From the NCBI RefSeq assembly GCF_010729105.1, contig NZ_AP022573.1, positions 1,054,001 to 1,118,000 on the forward strand: 64,000 nucleotides of DNA, in the 5' to 3' direction. Origin of the DNA: Mycobacterium saskatchewanense (GTDB lineage: Bacteria > Actinomycetota > Actinomycetes > Mycobacteriales > Mycobacteriaceae). Positions 12,831 through 21,422 of the stretch are shown piece after piece (positions within the stretch are counted from its first letter, which is position 1; each line of letters begins with the position of its first letter). The position numbers and the translations under genes are program-made. The notes beneath the pieces were generated by a model. It did no database searches. It was not told the origin of the DNA and saw only the letters and a program-made list of their open reading frames with translations.

Positions 12831-13170
12831 CAGTAACCTCGCCTAACCCTCGCCTAACTTGGCTGCCTGCTAACGCCGGGTGCGGACCTCGCCGAGTCAC
12901 GGAATTTGTTGCATGTGGCGATGCCGTCGCGGAGACGAGCGCCATGCTGCTCTTCGACACAAGTTCGCTGGTGAGTATCGCCAACTCCGGCACGATTTCA
13001 AAACGCCCGATACTCCCAGCTGCTAGAGGAGGACCGGCTCGAGAATGCGAGACACGCGGGGCGCCATGCACGTAGCCCTGGGTTCACCCGGCCTGTCGTC
13101 CATGGCGCGACTGTACCCGGCTCCGGATCGACGGTGATGATGCGCATGAGGGACGGCGGCGGCGGCAGGG
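12831..13170. other. Intergenic region upstream of pks12
   Basis: A 340-bp stretch between the start of pks12 and the stop of the zinc-binding protein gene. It must hold the pks12 promoter, since both flanking genes read leftwards. I recognise no convincing -35/-10 pair. The part next to pks12 has two tandem copies of an 11-bp unit (12837-12858). An 82-codon open frame on the minus strand (12823-13071) has no recognisable product and is not called as a gene. Confidence 0.6.
12837..12858. repeat. Tandem 11-bp repeat just upstream of the pks12 start
   Basis: Two perfect head-to-tail copies of CCTCGCCTAAC (plus strand) end 7 bp before the pks12 ATG. On the coding strand each copy reads GTTAGGCGAGG, so the proximal copy places a GGCGAGG purine-rich stretch near the ribosome-binding position. 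Confidence 0.7.
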
Positions 13171-13521
13171 TCAAACACCCGCCCGGCGCCAGCCGTCGGC
13201 GGCCCGGGCGGCGCGGACCAGCACGTCGCACAATTCGCGGAGTTCGGCCGGCCCTGCGCCTTCGTCGAGCGCGGTCGCGACGTCGTCCGCCGCGCATCGG
13301 ACCTGGTAGACCCGGTCCGACAGGTCGGCGGCGTCGTCGGCGGACAACACCACCGCATCGGCGGGCAGGTCGGTCGCTCCAGCACGGTTGAACGAGGCCC
13401 GCTGCTCGTAGGCCCGCTGCCGGCACGACTGCCGGCAGTACTGGCGGCGGCGCCCCATTCCGGCGTCGCTCACGTCACGACCACACCACCGGCATGGCTG
13501 TGGTTGGGCGCGGCGAGTCAC
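13171..13521 (-). CDS. Small zinc-ribbon-like conserved protein (Rv2049c-like)
   Basis: About 116 residues from a GTG at 13521. An N-terminal metal-binding pattern CRWCGR...QYCRQSCRQRAYEQR gives two Cys pairs, as in small zinc-ribbon proteins; the rest is helical and acidic with no recognised domain. The frame stays open up to 13584, but starting there would overlap the rbpA promoter and add an unconserved-looking tail, so the GTG is preferred. It sits between pks12 and rbpA, the place of Rv2049c in M. tuberculosis (shorter, function unknown). Role unknown; a nucleic-acid or protein-binding role is only a guess from the Cys pattern. Confidence 0.65.
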   Translation of the reverse strand: MTRRAQPQPCRWCGRDVSDAGMGRRRQYCRQSCRQRAYEQRASFNRAGATDLPADAVVLSADDAADLSDRVYQVRCAADDVATALDEGAGPAELRELCDVLVRAARAADGWRRAGV

Positions 13522-13596
13522 GCCGCCGACTTTAGCCGGAGCGCTCCTCGATCCCGGTATCATCGATGGTCGCGTCGCACACACCGCTCGTTTCCT

Positions 13597-13623
13597 GGGA
13601 ACTACCCAGGGTGTCGTAACGTT
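13597..13623 (+). promoter_or_regulatory. ECF (SigE/SigH-type) promoter for rbpA
   Basis: GGGAAC at 13597-13602 and CGTT at 13620-13623 are separated by 17 bp. This is the pattern used by mycobacterial SigE and close to the GGAA-N18/19-GTT pattern of SigH and Streptomyces sigma-R. The site is about 60 bp upstream of the rbpA ATG. Stress control of rbpA (in Streptomyces by sigma-R) is known, which makes the match plausible. Read by eye, not scored. Confidence 0.6.
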
Positions 13624-13685
13624 GAGTTAACGAAGATTTGCAATACGGGGCCGCCAGGCTCAAAAGACCCAGAGGAGTAGCACAC

Positions 13686-14021
13686 ATGGCTGATCGCGTC
13701 TTGAGAGGCAGTCGCCTTGGGGCCGTGAGCTACGAGACCGACCGCAACCACGACCTCGCGCCGCGGCAGATCGCGCGGTATCGCACCGAGAACGGCGAGG
13801 AGTTCGAAGTCCCGTTCGCCGACGACGCCGAGATTCCCGGCACCTGGCTGTGCCGCAACGGCATGGAAGGCACCCTGATCGAGGGTGACCTGCCGGAACC
13901 GAAGAAGGTCAAGCCGCCGCGGACGCACTGGGACATGTTGCTGGAGCGCCGCTCGGTCGAGGAGCTCGAGGAGCTGCTCAAGGAGCGCCTCGAGATCATC
14001 AGGACCCGCCGCCGCGGCTGA
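13686..14021 (+). CDS. rbpA: RNA polymerase-binding protein RbpA
   Basis: A 111-residue protein nearly identical in layout to actinobacterial RbpA (Rv2050). It binds RNA polymerase and principal sigma factors (SigA/SigB), stabilises the open promoter complex and affects basal rifampicin tolerance. Visible parts: an N-terminal tail (MADRVLRGSRLGAVSYE), a core domain with YRTENGEEFEVPFADDAEIP, a basic linker (PEPKKVKPPRTHWDMLLERR) and a C-terminal sigma-interacting helix rich in Glu and Leu. The ATG is preceded by AGAGGAG 10 bp upstream. It is a single gene that converges on ppm1 18 bp downstream. An ECF-type promoter lies upstream. Confidence 0.97.
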   Translation: MADRVLRGSRLGAVSYETDRNHDLAPRQIARYRTENGEEFEVPFADDAEIPGTWLCRNGMEGTLIEGDLPEPKKVKPPRTHWDMLLERRSVEELEELLKERLEIIRTRRRG

Positions 14022-14039
14022 CCTCGCCGCCCACCGCGC

Positions 14040-14843
14040 CTACGCGTGGTCGTGAGCGCGGGCGGCTCGGACGCGGTTGAGCCGCCCCTCGACACCCCAT
14101 CGGGTGACCTTCGCCAGCGCCTCGCGAATGTTCGATCCGCTCATCTTGGAGACGCCCAGTTCGCGCTCGGTGAAGGTGATCGGTACCTCGACGATGGTGA
14201 ACCTGTTGCAGACGGTGCGCCACGTCAGGTCGATCTGGAAGCAGTAGCCCTTCGAGTCCACCGCGTCCAGGCCGATCGCCTCGAGGACCTCGCGGCGGTA
14301 GGCCCGGTAGCCGGCGGTGATGTCGTGCACACCGATGCCGAGCGCCAGCCGCGCGTAGGTGTTCGCCGTCCAGGACAGCGCCCAGCGCCGCCACGGCCAG
14401 TTGCGGACGTTGCCGCCCTCGACGTAGCGCGAACCGATGGCCAGGTCGGCGCCGGCGTCGACGGCGTCGAGTAAGAGGTGCAGCTGTTCGGGGGCGTGGC
14501 TGCCGTCGGCGTCCATCTCGACGAGCACCGAGTAGTCGTGGCTCAGACCCCAGGCGAAGCCCGCCAGGTAGGCCGCACCCAGGCCATCCTTGGCGGTCCG
14601 ATGCATGACATGCGTGCGGCCCGGATCGGCCGCCGCCAGTTCGTCGGCGATCTCGCCGGTGCCGTCGGGGCTGCTGTCGTCGACGATCAGCAGGTGGACG
14701 TTGGGGCACGCTTCTTTGAGCCGGCGGTGGATCACCGGCAGGTTCTCCCGCTCGTTGTAGGTGGGGATGATCACCAAGGTCCGCTGGCTGGGCTGGTTGG
14801 GGATGCCGCCCGGAATCCGGGGTGCCGGCTTGCCGCTGGTCAT
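14040..14843 (-). CDS. ppm1: Polyprenol monophosphomannose synthase Ppm1 (GT2 family)
   Basis: A 267-residue glycosyltransferase that moves mannose from GDP-mannose to polyprenol phosphate, making the mannose donor for lipomannan, lipoarabinomannan and glycoprotein synthesis at the membrane. Motifs of the DPM1 group are present: [14 protein letters not shown] (about 28-42), [10 protein letters not shown], the metal-binding [19 protein letters not shown], and the C-terminal [20 protein letters not shown]. There is no membrane anchor, so it probably works with the membrane protein encoded just upstream. The ATG overlaps the lnt stop as ATGA, so translation is likely coupled. In M. tuberculosis the same two domains form one protein (Rv2051c); here they are two genes. 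Confidence 0.95.
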   Translation of the reverse strand: MTSGKPAPRIPGGIPNQPSQRTLVIIPTYNERENLPVIHRRLKEACPNVHLLIVDDSSPDGTGEIADELAAADPGRTHVMHRTAKDGLGAAYLAGFAWGLSHDYSVLVEMDADGSHAPEQLHLLLDAVDAGADLAIGSRYVEGGNVRNWPWRRWALSWTANTYARLALGIGVHDITAGYRAYRREVLEAIGLDAVDSKGYCFQIDLTWRTVCNRFTIVEVPITFTERELGVSKMSGSNIREALAKVTRWGVEGRLNRVRAARAHDHA

Positions 14844-16933
14844 GTAGCTCCTCCGTGTCGCCCGAAATCGGGTCGGCCGCCCTCCTCGGGCGGGCTGTCT
14901 TGCATTGTCTCCAGGCCGTCGTGGCCGCCGTCGGGCGAACTCCCCCGCAGGTCGTCCGCGCCGCCCCCGTCGGGCGCGGTTCCGTTCGCCCTTTCCGTGC
15001 CACCGTCGTCAGCACGCGGTTGGTCGGGCGGCGCACCGGCGTCTTCGGCGTCGTCCCGGCGCCGGGCCCTACGACGAATCGGCCGCGGGAACCACACCGG
15101 AAAAGACCCCGAGGAGGAACCCGAGAAAGACCTATTGTGCCGTATCCCGGCCAGGATGGCCCCCGCGGCCGCCGCGACCAGGGCCCACTGCACGATCGGG
15201 CCCCACCGGGTCGCCGGCGTCAGCTTCGTCTTCAGCCGCACCTGGATGTCGAGGTAGGCCGGCTGGAAAAAGTCGGTCCGCACCAGCTCGGCGCCGTCCG
15301 GCGCGATGACCGCGCTGATCCCGGTGGTGCCCGCCACCACCACGTAGCGGTCGTGCTCGACGGCACGCACCTGCGCGAACGCCAGCTGCTGTTCGCTCAT
15401 CGTCTTGTTGAAGGTGGCGTTGTTGCTCGGCACGGCCAGCAGCTGCGCGCCGTTACGGACCGCCTGCCGCGGGGCGCGGTCGAAGATCACCTCCCAGCAC
15501 GTGGCCACCCCGACCGGCACCCCCGCGATGTGCACGACGCCGCTGCCGGCGCCGGGCACCATGTGGCCGGCCCGGTCGGCGTAGCCGGACAGGTGCTTGA
15601 AGAGCCACGGCATCGGCAGGTACTCGCCGAACGGCTGCACGATCTGCTTGTCGTGACGGTCGGCCGGCCCCGTCACGGGGTTCCACACGATGACGGTGTT
15701 GGTATACGCCGGATCCTGCGGTGGGCGGCCCGGGACGTCGAGCACCGTGCCGATCAGGATCGGCGCTCCGATCGCCGCCGCGGCCTGTGCGATCTGCTGG
15801 GCGGCGTCGGGGTTGACGAACGGGTCGATGTCCGACGAGTCCTCCGGCCAGATCACGAACTGCGGTTGGGGTGCGACGCCGGCGCGCACGTCCTCGGCCA
15901 GGTGCAGGGTCTCCCGGACGTGGTTGTCCAAGACGGCGCGGCGTTGGGCGTTGAAGTCCAGGCCCAGCCGCGGCACGTTGCCCTGGACCGCGGCGACCGT
16001 GACCGACTGTTCCCCGCCGTTTCCCATGCCGGCGTGCCGCACCTGGGGCCAGACGACGATCGCGGCGAGCAACACCAGGCAGATGCATACGCCGGGCAGC
16101 ACCACGGCGGGCGGCGGCGAGTCGGCTGTCGCGGCCGCGGCGCCGGTCTCGCGCGTCGCCGCGTGTCCGGTGTTCCACCACTTCGCGATCTCCAGGCCGA
16201 TCGCCGCCACGCTGAATCCCACCAGCATGATCGCGGTGGACAGGAGCGCTACGCCGCCGAGCTGCACGAGCGGCAGCAACGGGCCTTGCGCCTGGCCGAA
16301 CGCCACCAGCCCCCAGGGGAACCCGCCGAAGGGAAGGATCGACTTCAGCCATTCCTGGGCCGCCCACACCAGCGCGAACCAGATCGGCCAGCCGGGCAGC
16401 CGCCGCACCACGACCGCGAACAGTCCGAACACCGCGGGAAACAGCGCGCACGTCGTCGACAGCGCCAGCCATGGCGCGGCACCCACGAGGTTGCTGATCC
16501 AGGGCAGCAGCGGGACGTACAGCGCCAGCCCGAACAGGAATCCATAGCCGAGGCCACCCGCGACGGTCGTGGCGGGGTGCGTCAGCACCCACGCGAGCAG
16601 GGCGGCGGCGATGACGGCCGCCCACCACCAGTTCAGCGGCGGGAAGCTGGCGCACAGCAGCAAGCCGGCCCCGACGGCCAGCACCAACCGTGGCAGGCGC
16701 GGCCGCAGCGTGGCCCACACCCCGGGCAGCCGCGCGATCACCGCGGCGCTGACGGACGCGGCGGCACGTCGCGCCGCTCGCGCCGGTGAGGCGGCATCCT
16801 TGGGCGTCCCCTCATCGCCCTGGTCCGGTTCAGGCTCGACCCTGACCTCGGCGGGTTCCTCGTCGCGCTCGGACTCGGCCTCCTCGCTGATCGGGTCGCC
16901 GCCGGTGCGTCCCGGCAGCCATTCGTCAGCCAT
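14840..16933 (-). CDS. lnt: Apolipoprotein N-acyltransferase Lnt (Ppm2-like)
   Basis: A 697-residue membrane enzyme that adds the third acyl chain to the N-terminal cysteine of lipoproteins. An acidic N-terminal tail of about 60 residues is followed by several membrane segments (from about residue 75: [22 protein letters not shown]) and a periplasmic nitrilase-fold domain (about 310-570). The Lnt catalytic residues are visible: Glu in [10 protein letters not shown], Lys in [15 protein letters not shown] and Cys in [10 protein letters not shown] last membrane helix and a polar tail end the protein. It matches the N-terminal half of the fused Rv2051c, which starts near residue 60 of this frame, so a later start is possible. 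The start at 16933 overlaps the preceding amidohydrolase gene by 8 bp. Confidence 0.93.
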   Translation of the reverse strand: MADEWLPGRTGGDPISEEAESERDEEPAEVRVEPEPDQGDEGTPKDAASPARAARRAAASVSAAVIARLPGVWATLRPRLPRLVLAVGAGLLLCASFPPLNWWWAAVIAAALLAWVLTHPATTVAGGLGYGFLFGLALYVPLLPWISNLVGAAPWLALSTTCALFPAVFGLFAVVVRRLPGWPIWFALVWAAQEWLKSILPFGGFPWGLVAFGQAQGPLLPLVQLGGVALLSTAIMLVGFSVAAIGLEIAKWWNTGHAATRETGAAAATADSPPPAVVLPGVCICLVLLAAIVVWPQVRHAGMGNGGEQSVTVAAVQGNVPRLGLDFNAQRRAVLDNHVRETLHLAEDVRAGVAPQPQFVIWPEDSSDIDPFVNPDAAQQIAQAAAAIGAPILIGTVLDVPGRPPQDPAYTNTVIVWNPVTGPADRHDKQIVQPFGEYLPMPWLFKHLSGYADRAGHMVPGAGSGVVHIAGVPVGVATCWEVIFDRAPRQAVRNGAQLLAVPSNNATFNKTMSEQQLAFAQVRAVEHDRYVVVAGTTGISAVIAPDGAELVRTDFFQPAYLDIQVRLKTKLTPATRWGPIVQWALVAAAAGAILAGIRHNRSFSGSSSGSFPVWFPRPIRRRARRRDDAEDAGAPPDQPRADDGGTERANGTAPDGGGADDLRGSSPDGGHDGLETMQDSPPEEGGRPDFGRHGGAT

Positions 16934-18542
16934 AGATCACCGCGCCCCGGTGCACCGTGCGCAGGCAACGGGGCAAGGCGTCCGTCGGGCCGAGCGGCGG
17001 CAGGGCCGGGACCCGGGAACGGGGGTCGGTGGACCACCGCTGAACCCCGTCCAAGGGTGCGCTGACCTCGAGGGGGCCGACGTCCCACACGGCGTAGGAG
17101 GCGGGCGCGCCCGGAACCAGGGTGCCCGCGGTGCCGTCGCGGACGCCCGCCGCCCGCCAGCCACCCCGGGTGGCGGCCGCGAACGCGGCGCGCGCCGAGA
17201 CGGCGCTGCCGGGGGTACGGTGGTTGACCGCCGCGCGCACACTCGCCCACGGGTCGTGGCCTGTCACGGGGGCGTCCGTACCGAGCGCGAGGGGCACGCC
17301 TTGGGATGCTAACAGCGCGAGCGGATTGAGCCGGAGGCCTCGTTCGGCGCCCAGCCGCCGCGCGTACATGCCGTCGGCACCGCCCCACAGGGCGTCGAAG
17401 TTGGGTTGGACGCTCGCGATGACGCCCCAGGCGCCGAGCTTGGCGGCCTGCTCGGCGCTGACCATCTCCACGTGCTCGAGGCGGTGCCCGCAGCGGGCCA
17501 CGGCCCCCACGCCCAGGTCGTCGACGACCCGCTCGAAGGCGGCAACCGCGGCCGAGACCGCGGCGTCGCCGATCACGTGGAAGCCGGCGGTCACCCCGGC
17601 CGTCGTGCACGCCCGCACATGGGCCTCCACGGCGTCGGGGTCCAGGTAACAGGTGCCGACGCGGTCGGGGGCGTCGGCGTAGGGCTCGTGCAGCCAGGCG
17701 GTGCGGGAACCGAGCGCGCCGTCGACGAAGAGGTCGCCGGCCAGCCCCCGCGCGCCCGTCTCGTCGAGCAGGGCGCGGGCCTGTTCGGGGGTGGTCACCG
17801 CCTCCCCCCAGTAACCGACGACCTCGACGCCGTGATCGAGGGCACGCAGGCGCCGCCAGTCCTCGAGGCCGCCGATCTCCGGGCCGGCGCATTCGTGCAC
17901 CGCGACGATCCCCGAAGCGGCGGCCGCGTGCAGCGCCGCGGTCCGGGCGTCGGCGAGTTGCTCGGGCGTCAGCAGGTCGCGGGCGAGGGCGCGCACCAGG
18001 TGGTGGGCGTCGCCGGCCAGTGGCTCCTCGGCGCTGAAGCCGGCAGCCGCCGGCAGGTCCGGGGCCAGCCTCCGCAGCGCCGTCGAGGCGAGCGCGGAGT
18101 GGACGTCGACGCGTGTCAGGTAGGCGGGCCGGTCACCGAGCGCGGCGTCGAGGTCGGCGGTGGTCGGCGGCGAGTTCTCGGGCCATCCCGATTCGTCCCA
18201 GCCGTGCCCCCACACCGGTCGGTCCGGGTGGGCGGCCGCGTGGTCGGCCAGCATCCTCAGGCACTCGCCGCGCGATCGCGCCGGGCGCAAGTCCAGCCCG
18301 CTGAGCGTCAGCCCCATCGCGCTGACGTGGACGTGGCTGTCCACGAAGCCGGGCCCAACGAAGGCGCCCTGCAGGTCTTCGACACCGGCGCCCGGGAACT
18401 GGCCGCGGCCGACGTCGTCGCTGCCCAGCCAGACGACCACGTCGCCGCGCACCGCCATCGCGGTCGCGTCGGGGTGCGCCGGGCTGTGCACCCGCCCGTT
18501 GACCAACAGGGTGGTCTCGGCGCTCGTCTCGATCAGGCTCAC
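16926..18542 (-). CDS. Amidohydrolase family 3 protein (YtcJ-like, Rv2052c-like)
   Basis: A 538-residue metal-dependent hydrolase of the amidohydrolase superfamily (YtcJ-like group). The N-terminal beta domain is followed by the metal-binding [12 protein letters not shown] motif (about 65-76), [12 protein letters not shown], a conserved HVIGDAAV segment and a C-terminal [14 protein letters not shown] containing the usual Asp. Substrate not known; many relatives act on exocyclic amide or formamide bonds. Start is GTG at 18542, with the gene 25 bp downstream of fxsA. The order fxsA, amidohydrolase, lnt, ppm1 is the same as Rv2053c-Rv2051c, so this is probably one leftward operon. Confidence 0.88.
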   Translation of the reverse strand: MSLIETSAETTLLVNGRVHSPAHPDATAMAVRGDVVVWLGSDDVGRGQFPGAGVEDLQGAFVGPGFVDSHVHVSAMGLTLSGLDLRPARSRGECLRMLADHAAAHPDRPVWGHGWDESGWPENSPPTTADLDAALGDRPAYLTRVDVHSALASTALRRLAPDLPAAAGFSAEEPLAGDAHHLVRALARDLLTPEQLADARTAALHAAAASGIVAVHECAGPEIGGLEDWRRLRALDHGVEVVGYWGEAVTTPEQARALLDETGARGLAGDLFVDGALGSRTAWLHEPYADAPDRVGTCYLDPDAVEAHVRACTTAGVTAGFHVIGDAAVSAAVAAFERVVDDLGVGAVARCGHRLEHVEMVSAEQAAKLGAWGVIASVQPNFDALWGGADGMYARRLGAERGLRLNPLALLASQGVPLALGTDAPVTGHDPWASVRAAVNHRTPGSAVSARAAFAAATRGGWRAAGVRDGTAGTLVPGAPASYAVWDVGPLEVSAPLDGVQRWSTDPRSRVPALPPLGPTDALPRCLRTVHRGAVIYG

Positions 18543-18567
18543 AGGCCAAAACTACGTGGGCCACCCG

Positions 18568-19080
18568 TCAGGGTCGGTCCGGCGAGCGATTCGGCAGGGC
18601 GGGCGGCTCGGCGTCGTACACGTCGATAACCTCGCCGTCGATGTAGTCGCGACGGTCCCCGAAGTCACCGCGCCGGGGCGCGGTCGTGAACGCGGTCGCG
18701 TAGGTGACCAGCGGGACGCGCCCGCGCAGGCCGCGGATGGCAAACGACGCCAGAGCGGGGGCCGCGACCGCGCGCACCGACGGGACCAGCAGCAGCAGGC
18801 CCAGCGCGGTGGTGACCATGCCGGGCACCATGACCAGTCCCATGGCCAGCGTGAGCATGGCGCCGTCACTCGCCAGCGTCCGTCTTTCACTCAACCCGGA
18901 GCGCAACTGCCCGATCCGGTGGATCAGGTGTGAGCCGGCCATGGGCGCCAGGATGCCCCACCCGAGCAGGGCGGTGGCCAACAGCACCAGCAGGGTCCAG
19001 CCCCACCCGACCGTCGACACCAGCGCGACGACCACCGTGAGCTCGACGAGGGCATAAAGGAGAAACAGCCGCCAAACCAT
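18568..19080 (-). CDS. fxsA: FxsA family membrane protein
   Basis: A 170-residue inner-membrane protein of the FxsA family (Rv2053c in M. tuberculosis). Three to four hydrophobic segments are visible: residues 3-22 (LFLLYALVELTVVVALVSTV), about 27-45 (TLLVLLATALLGWGIL), and a later pair around MLTLAMGLVMVPGMVTTALGLLLLVPS. The C-terminal 50 residues are polar and cytoplasmic. E. coli FxsA is known for suppressing F-plasmid exclusion of phage T7; its normal job is unclear. It is the first gene of the leftward operon and is divergent from the dienelactone hydrolase gene across 73 bp. Confidence 0.92.
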   Translation of the reverse strand: MVWRLFLLYALVELTVVVALVSTVGWGWTLLVLLATALLGWGILAPMAGSHLIHRIGQLRSGLSERRTLASDGAMLTLAMGLVMVPGMVTTALGLLLLVPSVRAVAAPALASFAIRGLRGRVPLVTYATAFTTAPRRGDFGDRRDYIDGEVIDVYDAEPPALPNRSPDRP

Positions 19081-19153
19081 GTCACGCCAACGTTCGCGGC
19101 CAGGCCCCGAGTTCCCCTGGTGGCGCCCGCCGACGCTGCAGTTAGATGACGCT

Positions 19154-19855
19154 ATGACAACGATTCAGATCAACACCCCCGACGGGCCGATCGATGCGCT
19201 GCTGAACACCCCGGCGGGAACGGGGCCGTGGCCGGGTGTGGTGGTGATCCACGACCTGATCGGCTACGGACCGGACAAGCAGGCGACCAACGACCGCATC
19301 GCCCGGGCGGGCTACCTGGCGGTCACGCCGAACCTGTACGCCCGCGGCGGCCGGATCCGCTGCATCAGCCGCGTGATGCGGGAGTTGATGACCCAGCGGG
19401 GGCGCGCCCTCGACGACATCCTGGCCACCCGCGACCACCTGCTGGCCATGCCGGAGTGCAGCGGGCGTGTCGGCATCGCCGGGTTCTGCATGGGCGGTCA
19501 GTACGCGCTTGTCATGTCGCCCAGGGGATTCGGCGCGTCGGCTCCGTTCTACGGCACTCCCCTGCCCCGCCACCTCAGCGAGACGCTGGACGGGGCGTGC
19601 CCGATCGTGGCCAGCTTCGGCGGCCGCGATCCCCTGGGCCGCGGCGCGCCGGAGCGCCTGCGGGAGGTCACCGCGCGCAACAACATCACCGCCGACATCA
19701 AGGTCTACCCCGGCGTCGGGCACAGCTTCGCCAACGACCTGCCGGGCCAGCCGCTGGCCCGGATCGCGGGGTTCGGCTACGACCACGCGGCCACCGAGGA
19801 CGCCTGGGACCGCGTCTTCGCGTTCTTCGGCGAGCACCTGGGGGCGACGGCGTAG
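19154..19855 (+). CDS. Dienelactone hydrolase family protein (Rv2054-like)
   Basis: A 233-residue cytoplasmic alpha/beta-hydrolase of the dienelactone hydrolase family. The triad is visible: nucleophile Cys112 in GFCMGG, Asp159 in GGRDPLG and His190 in GVGHSFAND. These enzymes open lactones such as dienelactones from aromatic breakdown, but the natural substrate in mycobacteria is unknown. The ATG at 19154 opens MTTIQINTPDGPIDA; the frame is open upstream to 19079, but that would overlap the divergent fxsA start, so the internal ATG is chosen. It stands alone between a divergent and a convergent neighbour. Confidence 0.92.
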   Translation: MTTIQINTPDGPIDALLNTPAGTGPWPGVVVIHDLIGYGPDKQATNDRIARAGYLAVTPNLYARGGRIRCISRVMRELMTQRGRALDDILATRDHLLAMPECSGRVGIAGFCMGGQYALVMSPRGFGASAPFYGTPLPRHLSETLDGACPIVASFGGRDPLGRGAPERLREVTARNNITADIKVYPGVGHSFANDLPGQPLARIAGFGYDHAATEDAWDRVFAFFGEHLGATA

Positions 19856-19902
19856 CCGAAAGCCGGGCTTCTGCGACAGGGCGAGCGGAATACCCTTGCC
19901 GT

Positions 19903-20766
19903 CTAACCGGATTCGTTCAACTTCCGCGACAGCGCGGTCGCGAAAGTGTGCGTATCCCCCGGCCACCGCGCCGACAAATAGTCGCCATCGTCGACGACGA
20001 ACGCCGGCCGCGAGTCGGTCGCGGTGTCCCGCACCAGGCCGGAAGACTTGAGCCACCAGTGCGGGGACCCGCGGACGACGTCACAGAAATCGGTCGGACG
20101 CTCAAGCGCGCGGGTCACTTCCGACTGCACCGACATGTAGCCGGCCGGCTGCCCGGGCGCTTCTGTGTGGGTCCGGTAGTAGTCGCGATCCCACATTCGG
20201 GTGAATCGGGTGAGCCGCCAGGCCAGCCGCTCCATGGCCCACGTCAGGGCCGTGGTCCTGCGCCCATAGAGCACGGAGCGGGCCGTGCGGGGATCGACGC
20301 TGCGGGCCGCCAGTAACACGCCATGACAAATCGCGGCCACGACCACCCCGCGCTCGAACGCCTCGACGACCAGCCGATGCAATAGGTCGCTGTCGATGTA
20401 GCCGCGCATTCCGCGGGCGCGGTGCCCGCCGGGCAACAGCAACGCATCGATGCCATCGAGGGTGGTTTGCGCCCACGCCGTCGGGTGCTGAAAATCCGCC
20501 GACTGCAGCATGTCTCGGTAGGCATTGCGCCCCTCCCGATTCGCGCGCAGCACCAACCCCACCGCCGGGACGGAACCTAGCACCGGCAGTTTTGACCAGA
20601 CGTCCAATCCCCGGCCGGTCACCATGATGTCGTCCGCGCGCCCGGGTCGGCCGGCTTCGGTCGCAAAGACCACGCGGTGGCCGTTTCGGGTCAGGACTCG
20701 CCAACTGACCGCGACCTCGGTCGGGTCGAAGTCACGGTCGGGGATCGGAATCAAGACCGTGCCCAT
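19903..20766 (-). CDS. DJ-1/PfpI family protein
   Basis: A 287-residue protein of the DJ-1/PfpI (class I glutamine amidotransferase-like) superfamily. The nucleophile elbow AICHGV places Cys147 followed by His148, and ALLLPGGHRARG precedes it as in the family. The first half has the start typical of the family (VLIPIPDRDFDPTEVAVSWRVL). The C-terminal part, about residues 170-287, is longer than in the smallest members and rich in Arg and Trp. Relatives include chaperones, glyoxalases and isonitrile hydratases, so the reaction cannot be named. It starts 3 bp downstream of the F420-type oxidoreductase gene and is probably co-transcribed with it. Confidence 0.85.
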   Translation of the reverse strand: MGTVLIPIPDRDFDPTEVAVSWRVLTRNGHRVVFATEAGRPGRADDIMVTGRGLDVWSKLPVLGSVPAVGLVLRANREGRNAYRDMLQSADFQHPTAWAQTTLDGIDALLLPGGHRARGMRGYIDSDLLHRLVVEAFERGVVVAAICHGVLLAARSVDPRTARSVLYGRRTTALTWAMERLAWRLTRFTRMWDRDYYRTHTEAPGQPAGYMSVQSEVTRALERPTDFCDVVRGSPHWWLKSSGLVRDTATDSRPAFVVDDGDYLSARWPGDTHTFATALSRKLNESG

Positions 20767-20769
20767 CGG

Positions 20770-21156
20770 TCAGGCCGGGGCCACTCGCAGCTCGAGGCCG
20801 ACATTGTTGTCCATACCGCCACGCAGCTTGCTGACGAAGTTGAACACCTTGCCGACGATGCCGTACCGCTTTCCGATCGCGTCGTAGACGGCGGGCGTCT
20901 GCGACTTGTCGAGGACGGCCGCGGTGCCCTCGACGGCCTCACTGGTCGCTTTGCCCCCCATTGTGCAGGTGGCCAGCATGACACGGGGTGAGTTGCGGAT
21001 CCGCTTGACCTTCCATGACTTTTCCTGGGTGATCACCAGGAGACGATCCGCATCGGCGGCGGCCCAGATCGGCGTGGGCTTGGGCCGGCCGTCCTTGGTG
21101 AATGTGGTCAGCAGGAGGTATTGCGACTTGGCGAGGTCGGCGAAGGTGGGCGTCAC
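20770..21156 (-). CDS. PPOX-class F420-dependent oxidoreductase (Rv2061c-like)
   Basis: A 128-residue split beta-barrel protein of the flavin/deazaflavin (PNPOx-like) group, matching Rv2061c. Seen here: an N-terminal helix, YLLLTTFTKDGRPKPTPIWAAAD, then LLVITQEKSWKVKRIRNSPRVMLA, which forms the barrel and cofactor pocket. The GRPKPTPIW pattern is usual in the subgroup that uses coenzyme F420. Substrate unknown. Start is GTG at 21156; the next gene (DJ-1/PfpI) follows after 3 bp. In M. tuberculosis Rv2061c lies beside cobN; here a four-gene block separates them. Confidence 0.86.
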   Translation of the reverse strand: MTPTFADLAKSQYLLLTTFTKDGRPKPTPIWAAADADRLLVITQEKSWKVKRIRNSPRVMLATCTMGGKATSEAVEGTAAVLDKSQTPAVYDAIGKRYGIVGKVFNFVSKLRGGMDNNVGLELRVAPA

Positions 21157-21320
21157 GGTCCAAACCTACGGCAGGGTGGCCCTCGAGATCACGCTCGGTT
21201 TCCAGCAGCGCGCCTGGCGCGGCCCCGTCAGGATTTGCGCTCGCGCGCCTGCCGACCTGCCGCTTCGAGCGGCTCGTTCGGCCATGCCGTGCGGTGCGCC
21301 GCGGTTTTTGCGAACGGGGC

Positions 21321-21349
21321 GTTGACGTTTCCGACCCTCTGCTGCAATA
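21321..21349 (+). promoter_or_regulatory. Possible sigma-A promoter of the DUF1214 operon
   Basis: TTGACG at 21321-21326 and CAATAG at 21344-21349 are 17 bp apart, in the 266-bp gap before the DUF1214 gene. The -35 is good, the -10 is weak; an 18-bp spacing to AATAGT is an alternative reading. No clear operator palindrome for the TetR protein of the same operon was seen nearby. Confidence 0.35.
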
Positions 21350-21422
21350 GTCGTCACATTAACCGAAATCCGTGTTTTCACCTAGAGTGCCCCGGCACTG
21401 ACCGCAGAGGGCCGACCGAAAC

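Noticed and set aside
10353..12836. An 827-codon open frame on the plus strand within pks12
   Set aside because: Same kind of antisense shadow as 4932-8084; it even repeats parts of that translation because of the pks12 internal repeat.
12823..13071. An 82-codon open frame upstream of pks12
   Set aside because: No recognisable product, no conserved-looking region, overlaps the pks12 start.
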